From Candidatus Fermentibacteraceae bacterium (GTDB lineage: Bacteria; Fermentibacterota; Fermentibacteria; Fermentibacterales; JCC-6), in the NCBI GenBank assembly GCA_029932015.1, contig JAOZQW010000058.1:1353-10473 (forward strand): DNA of 9,121 nucleotides, written 5' to 3'. Below, piece after piece: positions 1 through 6,346 of the stretch (positions are counted from its first letter, which is position 1; every line of letters starts with the position of its first letter). The notes under the pieces are model-generated. The model worked only from the letters and a program-made list of their open reading frames with translations. It did no database searches and was not told where the DNA came from. The position numbers and the translations under genes are program-made.

Positions 1-990
1 GTTCCTTCCGCCGAGCTGGAAGGTGTTCATGTTCCCGGCGTGGAGGTTCAGGCAGAAGTCGATGATGGTCTGGTTGTCCTCAGGCTCATCAGCGCCGGAT
101 GCAAGCAGGTAGGAAGGGCTGTAGCTCTCATACCTGACTGCAGGCTGAATCGCCGTAATGGCGCCCATGTCAACATCGAACTTGCCGCCGAGGCTGACGT
201 AGTAGTCCGTTCCATCCTTCTTCTCGACGCTCTCGAGTTCCTCACCGGTTCTACCGAGCATCATGTACTCACCCGCGAAGTTGAGAGTAGCACCCTCGTT
301 GATAGGATAATCCGCAAGAAGGTAGAAATCGATGCCCGTCGCGGACCATGAATCGGTCTCCGCGAGAGTGTCCTCAAGTGCAGGCTGGCCGATCATGGCG
401 ACGCCGGCACCGATAGTCATCCAGTCCATGGGCTCGGCCACAAGACTGGCGGTGAACTGCTTGTTCATCGTGGTGTCAGCTTCACCATCGGTACCGTTGG
501 TGTAGGCAAGATTGATGTCCACGGGACCAAAGTCGCCGGCGAGATTGAGACCAATGTCACGACCGCCGAAGTTTGCGAAGTCAGATGTGCTGACAATGTA
601 CGGTCTGTAGTAATGCAGCAGACCCGCTCCGGAGCAGCAGAAAGCATTGCTGAAGGGGATCTTGAAGCGACCTGCCATGAGTGAAAGCTCAGGGATGAAG
701 TTCATGTTGAGGTACGCATCGGAGAGTTTCAGAGTAAAATCGGATCCGAATCCGTACCTGGTGTCGAATGAGAGCCTCGCATCGAACATGTCACTTATCC
801 TGGGGCTCCATGCGGTCCAGTTGTAGATGTTGAAACTGTTGGCTGGATTCGAGCCTTCCTCACCGAACATCGCAAAACGGAATTTTGTGAATCCACTGAA
901 CTTAAACAGCTCGCTACCCCCAGTAGCGAATTCGCCGCCCGCTAGAGACAGCATTGTTACAAGTGTCAGGAGAGCTATTGCGTACTTCAT
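1..990 (-). CDS. Outer-membrane porin, OprO/OprP (phosphate-selective porin) type, C-terminus cut by window edge
   Basis: An open frame of 330 codons runs from ATG at 990 down to base 1 without a stop, so the C-terminal strands lie outside the window. It starts MKYAIALLTLVTMLSLAGG, a Sec signal peptide, and continues as alternating aromatic/polar strands typical of an outer-membrane beta-barrel. Visible family-like landmarks are LMAGRFKIPFS near residue 107, GGRDIGLNLAGDFG near 143, and AYTNGTDGE near 163; this order (GRFK-PF, RDIG, Y-NG) is that of OprO/P-like porins. A strong Shine-Dalgarno (GGAGGG, complement of 998-1003) sits 7 nt before the ATG. The expected role is passive uptake of anions or small solutes across the outer membrane; the substrate cannot be read from the sequence. 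It is divergent from the prepilin peptidase gene. Family call is from motifs recognised by eye. Confidence 0.85.
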   Translation of the reverse strand, partial: MKYAIALLTLVTMLSLAGGEFATGGSELFKFSGFTKFRFAMFGEEGSNPANSFNIYNWTAWSPRISDMFDARLSFDTRYGFGSDFTLKLSDAYLNMNFIPELSLMAGRFKIPFSNAFCCSGAGLLHYYRPYIVSTSDFANFGGRDIGLNLAGDFGPVDINLAYTNGTDGEADTTMNKQFTASLVAEPMDWMTIGAGVAMIGQPALEDTLAETDSWSATGIDFYLLADYPINEGATLNFAGEYMMLGRTGEELESVEKKDGTDYYVSLGGKFDVDMGAITAIQPAVRYESYSPSYLLASGADEPEDNQTIIDFCLNLHAGNMNTFQLGGRN

Positions 991-1069
991 CGGTTTTCCC
1001 TCCGATTGGGTTGATCTTCCCGGATCTCACCGGGGTGGTTAACATGCTACTGTTCCACCTTGATTTTGC

Positions 1070-1081
1070 GGAGTATACTCC
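1070..1081. repeat. Perfect 12-bp palindrome GGAGTATACTCC between divergent genes
   Basis: GGAGTATACTCC is its own reverse complement and lies between the porin and prepilin peptidase genes. Because of the symmetry a -10-like TATACT is present on both strands (plus 1074-1079, minus 1077-1072). It could be a dimeric-regulator operator, a shared divergent promoter core, or both. The plus-strand reading lacks a good -35 at 16-18 nt. No regulator gene is adjacent in the window. Confidence 0.5.
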
Positions 1082-1100
1082 CTTCCGGCAAATCAGACAA
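1072..1100 (-). promoter_or_regulatory. Candidate sigma70-type promoter of the porin gene
   Basis: Read on the minus strand, TTGTCT (1100-1095, 4/6 match to -35) is followed after exactly 17 nt by TATACT (1077-1072, 5/6 match to -10). Transcription would begin near 1065, giving a leader of about 75 nt before the porin ATG at 990. The -10 lies inside the palindrome at 1070-1081. Prediction by consensus only; housekeeping sigma specificity in this organism is unknown. Confidence 0.45.
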
Positions 1101-1116
1101 TACACACAATGGCTAT

Positions 1117-1122
1117 AGGGGA
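1117..1122 (+). promoter_or_regulatory. Shine-Dalgarno that selects ATG 1127 for the prepilin peptidase
   Basis: AGGGGA lies 4 nt upstream of ATG 1127. The in-frame upstream ATG at 1109 has no purine-rich site ahead of it (upstream sequence is ACAATACACACA), so 1127 is preferred. Confidence 0.5.
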
Positions 1123-1126
1123 ATTG

Positions 1127-1969
1127 ATGGAATCCGCTACAATCGTGCTTACCCTCTTTGCTTCAATGCTCGGAGCAGCCATCGGCAGCTTTCTGAATGT
1201 TGTCGGCTGGAGAGTCCCGAGAGGGGAATCCATCTTCAGTCCATCCAGCAGATGCACCTCATGCGGCAAAGCGATCGAGTGGTTTGACAACATCCCTGTC
1301 ATCAGCTGGGTCATCCTCAAGGGGAAGTGCAGGAGCTGCGGGGCAGGTTTCTCCTTCAGATATGCTCTGGTCGAGCTTGTCACTGCTCTGCTCTTTGCAG
1401 GCGCCATGCTCAGGAACGGCCCAGACCTTCTCTTCGTCAGAGATGCAGTCTTCATCTCCCTTCTGGTCTGTGCGGTCCTGACTGACCTGGACCACTGGAT
1501 AATCCTTGATACGGTCAGTATCGGCGGGACAATCGCAGGCATCGCCTTCTCCCTCGTACCCGGGGGGATTGGTCTTCTTACTTCGACACTTACCGCTGCA
1601 TCGGCATTTACACTGTTCCTCATCATCCGAATCGTGAGCACGATAATACTTAAGAAGAAGGCCATCTCGACAACTGCCCCGGAGGGGCACGAGGAGGAAG
1701 AGGACGAGTTCCAGGGAGGTATGGGCTGGGGTGACATCAAACTCGCCGCAATGATAGGCGCCTTCCTCGGACCCACTTCCACCATTGTTGCACTCTTCAG
1801 CGCTTTCGTCGCAGGAGCAGTATTCGGAGTCATCGTCCTTGCCCGTGGACGGGACAGGAGCGTACCTGTCCCCTTCGGTCCATTCATGGCGCTTGGTGCG
1901 GTTCTCGCACTCTTCGCAGGCCCGGTCATCTGGGGTCTCTACTGGCAGACCGGTAAGCGAAGCAAGTAA
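1127..1969 (+). CDS. pilD: Prepilin peptidase / type IV prepilin leader peptidase (A24 family)
   Basis: Inner-membrane aspartic protease that cleaves, and in many species N-methylates, the leader of type IV pilins or type II secretion pseudopilins. The 280-residue product has the full family layout: GSFLNVVGWRVPRG at 20-33, the zinc-binding region with two CxxC pairs (Cys43/Cys46 and Cys68/Cys71), a first catalytic Asp in LTDLDHWIILD (Asp120), the second in GMGWGDIK (Asp203), and PFGPFMALG near 249-257. About seven to eight hydrophobic segments are visible. An unusual acidic stretch, GHEEEEDEF (187-195), sits in the loop before the GxGD motif. ATG 1127 is chosen for its Shine-Dalgarno and because MESATIVLTLFASMLG puts the N-terminus close to the first helix as in relatives; ATG 1109 would add six residues. 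No pilin or secretion genes are linked, so a T4P versus T2SS role cannot be decided. The gap to the Nudix gene is 52 nt, so co-transcription is possible. Confidence 0.93.
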   Translation: MESATIVLTLFASMLGAAIGSFLNVVGWRVPRGESIFSPSSRCTSCGKAIEWFDNIPVISWVILKGKCRSCGAGFSFRYALVELVTALLFAGAMLRNGPDLLFVRDAVFISLLVCAVLTDLDHWIILDTVSIGGTIAGIAFSLVPGGIGLLTSTLTAASAFTLFLIIRIVSTIILKKKAISTTAPEGHEEEEDEFQGGMGWGDIKLAAMIGAFLGPTSTIVALFSAFVAGAVFGVIVLARGRDRSVPVPFGPFMALGAVLALFAGPVIWGLYWQTGKRSK

Positions 1970-2021
1970 CTTGACCTTCCTGAACATTACTCAGCAATAA
2001 TCATGAAACCGGGGCTACGCA

Positions 2022-2528
2022 TTGTCTGAGCATCCATCCCCTCCATTCGAGCCGGATTCGTCCTTCGGCAGAATACGCAACTCAGTCAAGGGGATAGTCC
2101 TCCGGGATGGACAGATACTCCTGACCGTCAACAGGGACAGTCAGGGACTCTTTCATCTCCTCCCTGGAGGAGGACAGAAGTTCGGGGAGCGGCTCACGGA
2201 TACACTGATCAGAGAGGTTCGAGAGGAGACAGGATGGACTGTCAAGCCGGGAAGGCTCCTCCTTGTGCGGGACTACATCGCAGCCAACCACGAGTTCGCA
2301 GAGGAGGAGGGGGATGTCCATCAGATAGAGCTGATGTTCCTTGCTGAGCCACTAAGTCACTTCCCCGAGGACGCCGATTTGCCGGATACCTGGCAGGTCG
2401 GAGTGGAGTGGGTTGATGTCGACAGGCTGGACTCGATAAGGATCTACCCTTCCATTATGAGAGTGCTACTCCCTGATGTACTGAGTAGCGGGCATTATGG
2501 CCCCATTTACCTGGGTGACATCAATTAA
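2022..2528 (+). CDS. Nudix hydrolase (MutT-like)
   Basis: A 168-residue cytosolic pyrophosphohydrolase of nucleoside-diphosphate-X compounds. The Nudix box fits the consensus exactly: Gly50, Glu56 after five residues, then seven residues and REVREETGW (64-72). The preceding strand VKGIVLRDGQILLTVNRD and the LLPGGG turn are typical of the fold, and a further strand pair (VHQIELMFLAEPL) and VEWVDVDRL follow. Substrate cannot be inferred from the box alone. The start is a TTG at 2022 preceded by GGGG at 2011-2014; the ATG at 2003 is out of frame and stops at 2027. A later start would lose the extended N-terminus but leave the domain intact, so the exact start is uncertain. No terminator is evident after it; a weak 5-bp hairpin (CTCTT/AAGAG, 2542-2555) has no T-run. 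Confidence 0.9.
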   Translation: MSEHPSPPFEPDSSFGRIRNSVKGIVLRDGQILLTVNRDSQGLFHLLPGGGQKFGERLTDTLIREVREETGWTVKPGRLLLVRDYIAANHEFAEEEGDVHQIELMFLAEPLSHFPEDADLPDTWQVGVEWVDVDRLDSIRIYPSIMRVLLPDVLSSGHYGPIYLGDIN

Positions 2529-2544
2529 TTCTATGTACCCTCTC

Positions 2545-2572
2545 TTGTCAAAGAGGATTGATGTAGTATGCT
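2545..2572 (+). promoter_or_regulatory. Candidate sigma70-type promoter for the small secreted protein
   Basis: TTGTCA (2545-2550, 5/6 to -35) is followed after 16 nt by TATGCT (2567-2572, 4/6 to -10). Transcription would start near 2580 and give a roughly 100-nt leader containing the inverted repeats at 2578-2643. Consensus match only. Confidence 0.35.
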
Positions 2573-2577
2573 TAATG

Positions 2578-2643
2578 TGATTTGGTTGTATGACTCAAAT
2601 CAGATTCAGCAGTTGTGAGTACCAGATCGGCTGAGCCAAATCA
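2578..2643. repeat. Nested inverted repeats in the leader of the small secreted protein gene
   Basis: TGATTTGG (2578-2585) is perfectly inverted as CCAAATCA (2636-2643). Inside it ACTCA (2593-2597) is inverted as TGAGT (2616-2620), and TCAGC (2606-2610) can alternatively pair with GCTGA (2630-2634). The competing pairings could form alternative RNA structures in a leader, or the outer arms could be protein-binding half-sites. The loop is long and the arms are short, so chance is possible. Confidence 0.4.
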
Positions 2644-2671
2644 ATGCTGGATCCGACTAGGTCAAAGTTTC

Positions 2672-2677
2672 AAGGAG
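2672..2677 (+). promoter_or_regulatory. Shine-Dalgarno that selects ATG 2683
   Basis: AAGGAG lies 5 nt upstream of ATG 2683. The longer in-frame start at ATG 2644 has no such site, lies at the end of the inverted repeat and would put 13 polar residues before the signal peptide. Confidence 0.75.
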
Positions 2678-2682
2678 TGAAT

Positions 2683-3186
2683 ATGTTCAGAAAAACTGCT
2701 CTCTTTTCGGCACTTCTCGTGCTCGGTCTCACTGGCGCAGCCATTGCACTTGATGAGTTCAACTTCCCTACCACGGCAGACACCTGGGAAATAACCTATC
2801 CTCCCTACTGGTGGAATGTTGGCGACACCGTTTACGGTACTTACGTCACTACCGGACCTGCCGATCACGCTGATATCAGCTTCAACCTTGTCTACAACAC
2901 CCTCAGTGGTGGCGGACATTGTGACCTCGATTTCAGGATCGATGGAACAACCGTAGGAACTGTCAGTGTCGTAGAGGGCTCCGGGATGGGACCAGTCACA
3001 GCATCTTTCAACTTCACTGAGATCCCTGCCGGATCATATGAGCTGCGTTACTACGAGACGAACCAGGTTGGTTCAGGTCTCGGCAGCTTCAGCTTCGACG
3101 ATGCTTCCACTACCAACATCGTCGCGCTCACTGGTCCTGGAGCACTCGAGAGCATGACATGGGGCGCCATCAAGGCTTCAATGTAG
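2683..3186 (+). CDS. Small secreted beta-rich protein of unknown function
   Basis: A 167-residue protein beginning MFRKTALFSALLVLGLTGAAIA, a clear Sec signal peptide with likely cleavage after Ala22 (AIA motif). The mature part has short alternating strands rich in Thr, Gly, Tyr and Asp, for example YPPYWWNVGDTVYGTYVTTGP (39-59 region), CDLDFRIDGTTVGTVSVVEG (80-99) and PAGSYELRYYETNQVGSG (115-131). This suggests a single beta-sandwich domain such as an adhesion or carbohydrate-binding fold, but I do not recognise a family. A single Cys (Cys80) means no internal disulfide. The final residues ALESMTWGAIKASM follow a low-complexity linker (TGPG) and could be a short C-terminal motif. The gene appears monocistronic: candidate promoter at 2545-2572 and strong terminator at 3211-3241. 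Confidence 0.82.
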   Translation: MFRKTALFSALLVLGLTGAAIALDEFNFPTTADTWEITYPPYWWNVGDTVYGTYVTTGPADHADISFNLVYNTLSGGGHCDLDFRIDGTTVGTVSVVEGSGMGPVTASFNFTEIPAGSYELRYYETNQVGSGLGSFSFDDASTTNIVALTGPGALESMTWGAIKASM

Positions 3187-3210
3187 CCTAGGCCCATTTA
3201 GCGAATAGAG

Positions 3211-3241
3211 CCCCGGGGGACCTTAACAGCCCCCGGGGTTT
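3211..3241 (+). terminator. Rho-independent terminator after the small secreted protein
   Basis: CCCCGGGGG (3211-3219) pairs perfectly with CCCCCGGGG (3230-3238): a 9-bp all-GC stem with a 10-nt loop, followed by TTTCAT. The T-run is short but the stem is very stable. It lies 25 nt after the stop at 3184-3186 and separates this unit from the TIR cassette. Confidence 0.85.
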
Positions 3242-3378
3242 CATGTTATCCTCTGTATATCATAATCTTCAGAGCTGTCCGGGACTGGATTCACATACCA
3301 TTTTAGTGCATAATCACTCTAATCGAGGGGATTATATTCGATAGGCGACTCCATAGCCGGCAGATCAAGGTGAACCAG

Positions 3379-5649
3379 ATGGAAGTCAGTGACATGCCCG
3401 CCAGAGTCTTTGTCAGCCACTCGAGTCTCGATGCGTCATTCGCAGATGAGATGGTCAAACATCTGGAATCATCGGGACTCTCCTGCTGGATATCATCAAG
3501 GGATATCTCCCCAGGGTCGGACTGGGCCGAGACGATCTACAACGCTATCTCCAGCTCCTCCGTAATGCTCCTCCTCTATACCGGAAACGCCAATGATTCC
3601 TGGCAGATACGGAACGAACTGGACATCGCCACTAACCTTAAGATCCCCATCATCCCTGTAAAACTCGAAACTGCCGAAGTATCAAAGGGATTGAAGTACT
3701 TCACAAACTCCCACCAATGGCTGGACGGTACAGGCAATCGGAAGAGGGAGAAGCTTGATCGCGTCACCAATGCAGTGAACCGAGTGCTGGGCTCAACTGC
3801 CGAAGTGAATCTCAGGGAGGACATGGATGGAGGTAGACCTCTGCTTCCATGGCTGACCGCTGTTCTTGCAGTGATTGCTGCAACAGTGATATTGCTCCTT
3901 ACCTGCAGCGGAAATTCATCGAACACACACGAACACCTCATGAATCTGGTTGCCGGGGGCAGCGACTCATGGGATTATGCGACTGATATCATAGCAACTG
4001 ATGAATGCGGATTTATCGCGTCAGGCACCTGGGACTGGGGTTTCTGGAGCGAGGCCTGGGTAGCTGCATTTGACAGTTCCGGTTCCCTCCTCTGGAACTG
4101 GTCGGACTCACTCTCAGGTGAGTGCAAGCCGGCTCTTCTCCCAACTGACGATGGTGGAGTAATCACTGCCTTTGGAGAGTACGCTGACTTCCAGCATACC
4201 GGCTACTGGGTACGTGCCGTCAGGCTGGATTCACTGGGCAGTGTTGATTGGGATCAGCGCTGGCGCATAGAGTGGCCAGGGACAGTGCAGCCTGTCTTCG
4301 GCGACGCCAACCTGAGTGACTCGGGACGAGTGCAGCTGGCGTTCACCCTGCGCACTATGGACACCAGACCTTACCATGCAGTCCATGTAGTCTCATTCGA
4401 TGATGCTGGTCAGGAGATGCGTCTGGATACATTCCCGAATCGAGTAGAAGTATACTCCTTCCCATCAGATGGTATCGGTGGCCACTATCAAGTGTACAAG
4501 GATCAGGAATCGAGTTCGAGCGGTGTGGAGCACCTCACTCCGGATGGGGTAACCGATGGGAACATCATTGCAGGTGACCGCCTTTCAACAGCAAGCTGCG
4601 CAGCTGTCTCGGAGGACGGCGGTATCATCGTACTGATAACAGCGGAACGTTATGGGGCCGGCAGCGGAGACCTGGTTCTGATGAAGTTCTCACAGGATAT
4701 GGCGCTCTGCTGGGAACAGAGGTACGGCGGAGAGATGTGGGATGGAGCGTCGGATGTCATGCTGCTCCCCGATGGCCGCATCCTTGTCGCCGGTTCGACG
4801 AAATCATATGGGGATGGCTCCTCCGATGGATGGGTTCTTCTCCTGGACGAGGAAGGTTCTCTTATCTGGCAGAAGGTCATCGACTGCGGAGGAAACGACG
4901 GATTCAGAGCAGTCTCGGTCCATCCGGACGGCACGATTCTTCTTGCGGGTTCAACTACGAGATACGGTGACCCGGATGCCTGGCTCCTCAGCATGACCCC
5001 TGAGGGGGAATTCAATGATACGACTACTCTCGGACTCGACCTGCTCACAGAGGACTGGGAATGCGGATTTCTGGATCAGGCTGTCTGGGTGATGGGATAC
5101 AACCGGAATTACACGCCCAATTTCACAGTCGATACACTCACCGGGAACACATCCCTCGACGCCAACAACGTCCCTGTCGTAACAAGGTCTGCATTCTTAC
5201 CTCGCCCCGGTCTCTCACTGGAGGCCAGTGTCTACGTTGCAGACAGACCGGAAGCCAGCGGTTCGAACTGGCTGGCGATGGGACTTACTACAGGGGATTC
5301 CAGGGATTTCAGAAATGACCCGATTGCCGCTCGAGAACTGGAGTTCAGATGGACTTACACTGACGGTATGAACGGGCAGCTTCCTCAGGTAACAGCTCTG
5401 ATCACAAGGGATAGCACCATCTCCTTCACCGAAGCGGATGATGGCTGGCTATCGTTCGGAGAACCGCAGGCAATGTCTATCGAGACCTGTGTCGAGAGTA
5501 TGGTATTCAGGATCAACGATAGTCTCTTCTGTGAACTGCCCGTTCTCAAACCTGCAGACGAGGATTCTATCCGGGCATATCTCTGCGGGAGTTCAGGATC
5601 GCTCCCCCACAGAATAGACGATGTCCGCGTATTCCTGAGACGATGGTAA
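3379..5649 (+). CDS. Membrane-anchored TIR-domain protein with extracytoplasmic propeller-like and lectin-like regions
   Basis: The product is 756 residues from ATG 3379; positions below use the 759-residue numbering from GTG 3370. Residues 11-140 are a TIR domain: RVFVSHSS on strand A, a BB-loop region RDISPGSDW (44-52), and SWQIRNELDIA, whose Glu83 aligns with the catalytic Glu of NAD-cleaving TIRs. Residues 158-179 form one hydrophobic helix, with Arg residues on the TIR side, predicting TIR in the cytosol and the rest outside. Residues about 196-550 contain roughly seven repeats of the type GG-D-A-D-DGG-hhhAGST-W-hhh-D-G-hhW (clearest at 453-500 and 506-548), a beta-propeller-like fold. 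Residues 553-759 are a concanavalin/lectin-like domain related to the next two genes. AAGG at 3367-3370 is 8 nt before ATG 3379; ATG 3394 is also possible. First gene of a four-gene cassette. Inferred role: external sensing coupled to a TIR-made nucleotide signal. NADase activity is predicted, not shown. Confidence 0.85.
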   Translation: MEVSDMPARVFVSHSSLDASFADEMVKHLESSGLSCWISSRDISPGSDWAETIYNAISSSSVMLLLYTGNANDSWQIRNELDIATNLKIPIIPVKLETAEVSKGLKYFTNSHQWLDGTGNRKREKLDRVTNAVNRVLGSTAEVNLREDMDGGRPLLPWLTAVLAVIAATVILLLTCSGNSSNTHEHLMNLVAGGSDSWDYATDIIATDECGFIASGTWDWGFWSEAWVAAFDSSGSLLWNWSDSLSGECKPALLPTDDGGVITAFGEYADFQHTGYWVRAVRLDSLGSVDWDQRWRIEWPGTVQPVFGDANLSDSGRVQLAFTLRTMDTRPYHAVHVVSFDDAGQEMRLDTFPNRVEVYSFPSDGIGGHYQVYKDQESSSSGVEHLTPDGVTDGNIIAGDRLSTASCAAVSEDGGIIVLITAERYGAGSGDLVLMKFSQDMALCWEQRYGGEMWDGASDVMLLPDGRILVAGSTKSYGDGSSDGWVLLLDEEGSLIWQKVIDCGGNDGFRAVSVHPDGTILLAGSTTRYGDPDAWLLSMTPEGEFNDTTTLGLDLLTEDWECGFLDQAVWVMGYNRNYTPNFTVDTLTGNTSLDANNVPVVTRSAFLPRPGLSLEASVYVADRPEASGSNWLAMGLTTGDSRDFRNDPIAARELEFRWTYTDGMNGQLPQVTALITRDSTISFTEADDGWLSFGEPQAMSIETCVESMVFRINDSLFCELPVLKPADEDSIRAYLCGSSGSLPHRIDDVRVFLRRW

Positions 5650-5656
5650 TCTCCCA

Positions 5657-6346
5657 ATGAAACATTCTCTACTCAACTTCGTCTTCCTTATCCTCGCATT
5701 CAGCATGACAAGTTCAGCGGAGATACTTTTCCAGGAAGACTTTTCGGGGAGCTTGTCAGACAACTGGATCCTGTTCGGCGACCCGAGCCCGATACTCTGT
5801 GACACGTTCGGGCTTCCTCCTCCATCCTTCGACTGCAACGGTGATGCCATGTACAATAACGGTATCGTTTCGATCGAGAGCTGGGATATGTCCGAAGGAC
5901 TCGTGCTTGAGTGCGACATGTTCGTCACATCGAATGAACGGGGAGCATGGATATCGGGACTGATCGGACTTGATTACAGCACTGAGGATCAGGGGGACGA
6001 AGGCACAATGCCGGCAGATATCAACCTCTCCTACTGCTACTGTGGAGAGGCGGACTGGGCTCAGCCGCATCTGCAGGGGACCCTGTATACTTCGTTTAAT
6101 CTACCGGATGGTAGCAATGATAATACATCGCAGTGCCACATCAACGAATATCTGGATTCCTGGCATCAATTCAGAATCGTCATTGAGCACGACCGCAGGC
6201 TTTCCTACTACATCGACAGCACACTTGTGCATCAGACGGAGCTGACCCTTCCACCGGATATCGGTGCATTATCTGTCGTACTCGGAGTCCGCTCCAACGA
6301 ATGGGGCAGAGTCTTCCATGACAATGTTGTCTTGAGAGCGCTATGA
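5657..6346 (+). CDS. Secreted lectin-like (concanavalin-fold) protein, paralogue A
   Basis: A 229-residue protein whose ATG lies 7 nt after the TIR gene stop, so the two are almost certainly co-transcribed. No good Shine-Dalgarno precedes it, suggesting translational coupling. The signal peptide is MKHSLLNFVFLILAFSMTSSA, cleavage after Ala21. The mature domain has EDFSGSLSDNWILFGDPSP (27-45), a PSFDCNGDAMY block (56-66), GLVLECDMFV (81-90), RGAW (95-98), DSWHQFRIVIEHD (167-179) and a terminal HDNVVLR. That order resembles jelly-roll LamG/concanavalin-like domains that bind glycans or proteins. Six cysteines (48, 60, 86, 127, 129, 160) could form disulfides outside the cytosol. It is a clear paralogue of the next gene and, more distantly, of the C-terminal domain of the TIR protein. 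Partner and ligand are unknown. Confidence 0.82.
   Translation: MKHSLLNFVFLILAFSMTSSAEILFQEDFSGSLSDNWILFGDPSPILCDTFGLPPPSFDCNGDAMYNNGIVSIESWDMSEGLVLECDMFVTSNERGAWISGLIGLDYSTEDQGDEGTMPADINLSYCYCGEADWAQPHLQGTLYTSFNLPDGSNDNTSQCHINEYLDSWHQFRIVIEHDRRLSYYIDSTLVHQTELTLPPDIGALSVVLGVRSNEWGRVFHDNVVLRAL

Noticed and set aside
40..351. Plus-strand frame of 103 codons opposite the porin
   Set aside because: The opposite strand has a signal peptide, Shine-Dalgarno and porin motifs over the same bases, so this is a shadow frame.
1093..1987. Two long open frames on the minus strand (278 and 242 codons) opposite the prepilin peptidase gene
   Set aside because: They are antisense to a gene with complete family motifs, translate to low-complexity Ser/Arg/Pro- or Glu/Cys-rich peptides, and show no domain or ribosome site.
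2542..2555. Hairpin CTCTT/AAGAG after the Nudix gene as a terminator
   Set aside because: Only 5 bp, AT-containing and without a T-run; it also overlaps the better-supported -35 element.
3309..3342. Possible promoter before the TIR gene (CATAAT at 3309, TATATT at 3333, with a short inverted repeat ATCGA/TCGAT)
   Set aside because: No -35-like hexamer lies at 16-18 nt from either -10 candidate. A promoter must exist after the terminator, but its position cannot be supported.
3904..3915. Lipobox-like LLTC at the end of the TIR protein's membrane helix
   Set aside because: The segment is internal, after a 157-residue cytosolic domain, so it is not a signal peptidase II site.
4650..5048. Minus-strand frame of 132 codons inside the TIR gene
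   Set aside because: It lies antisense to the propeller-like repeats and its Ser/Pro/Arg-rich translation mirrors the repeat codons.
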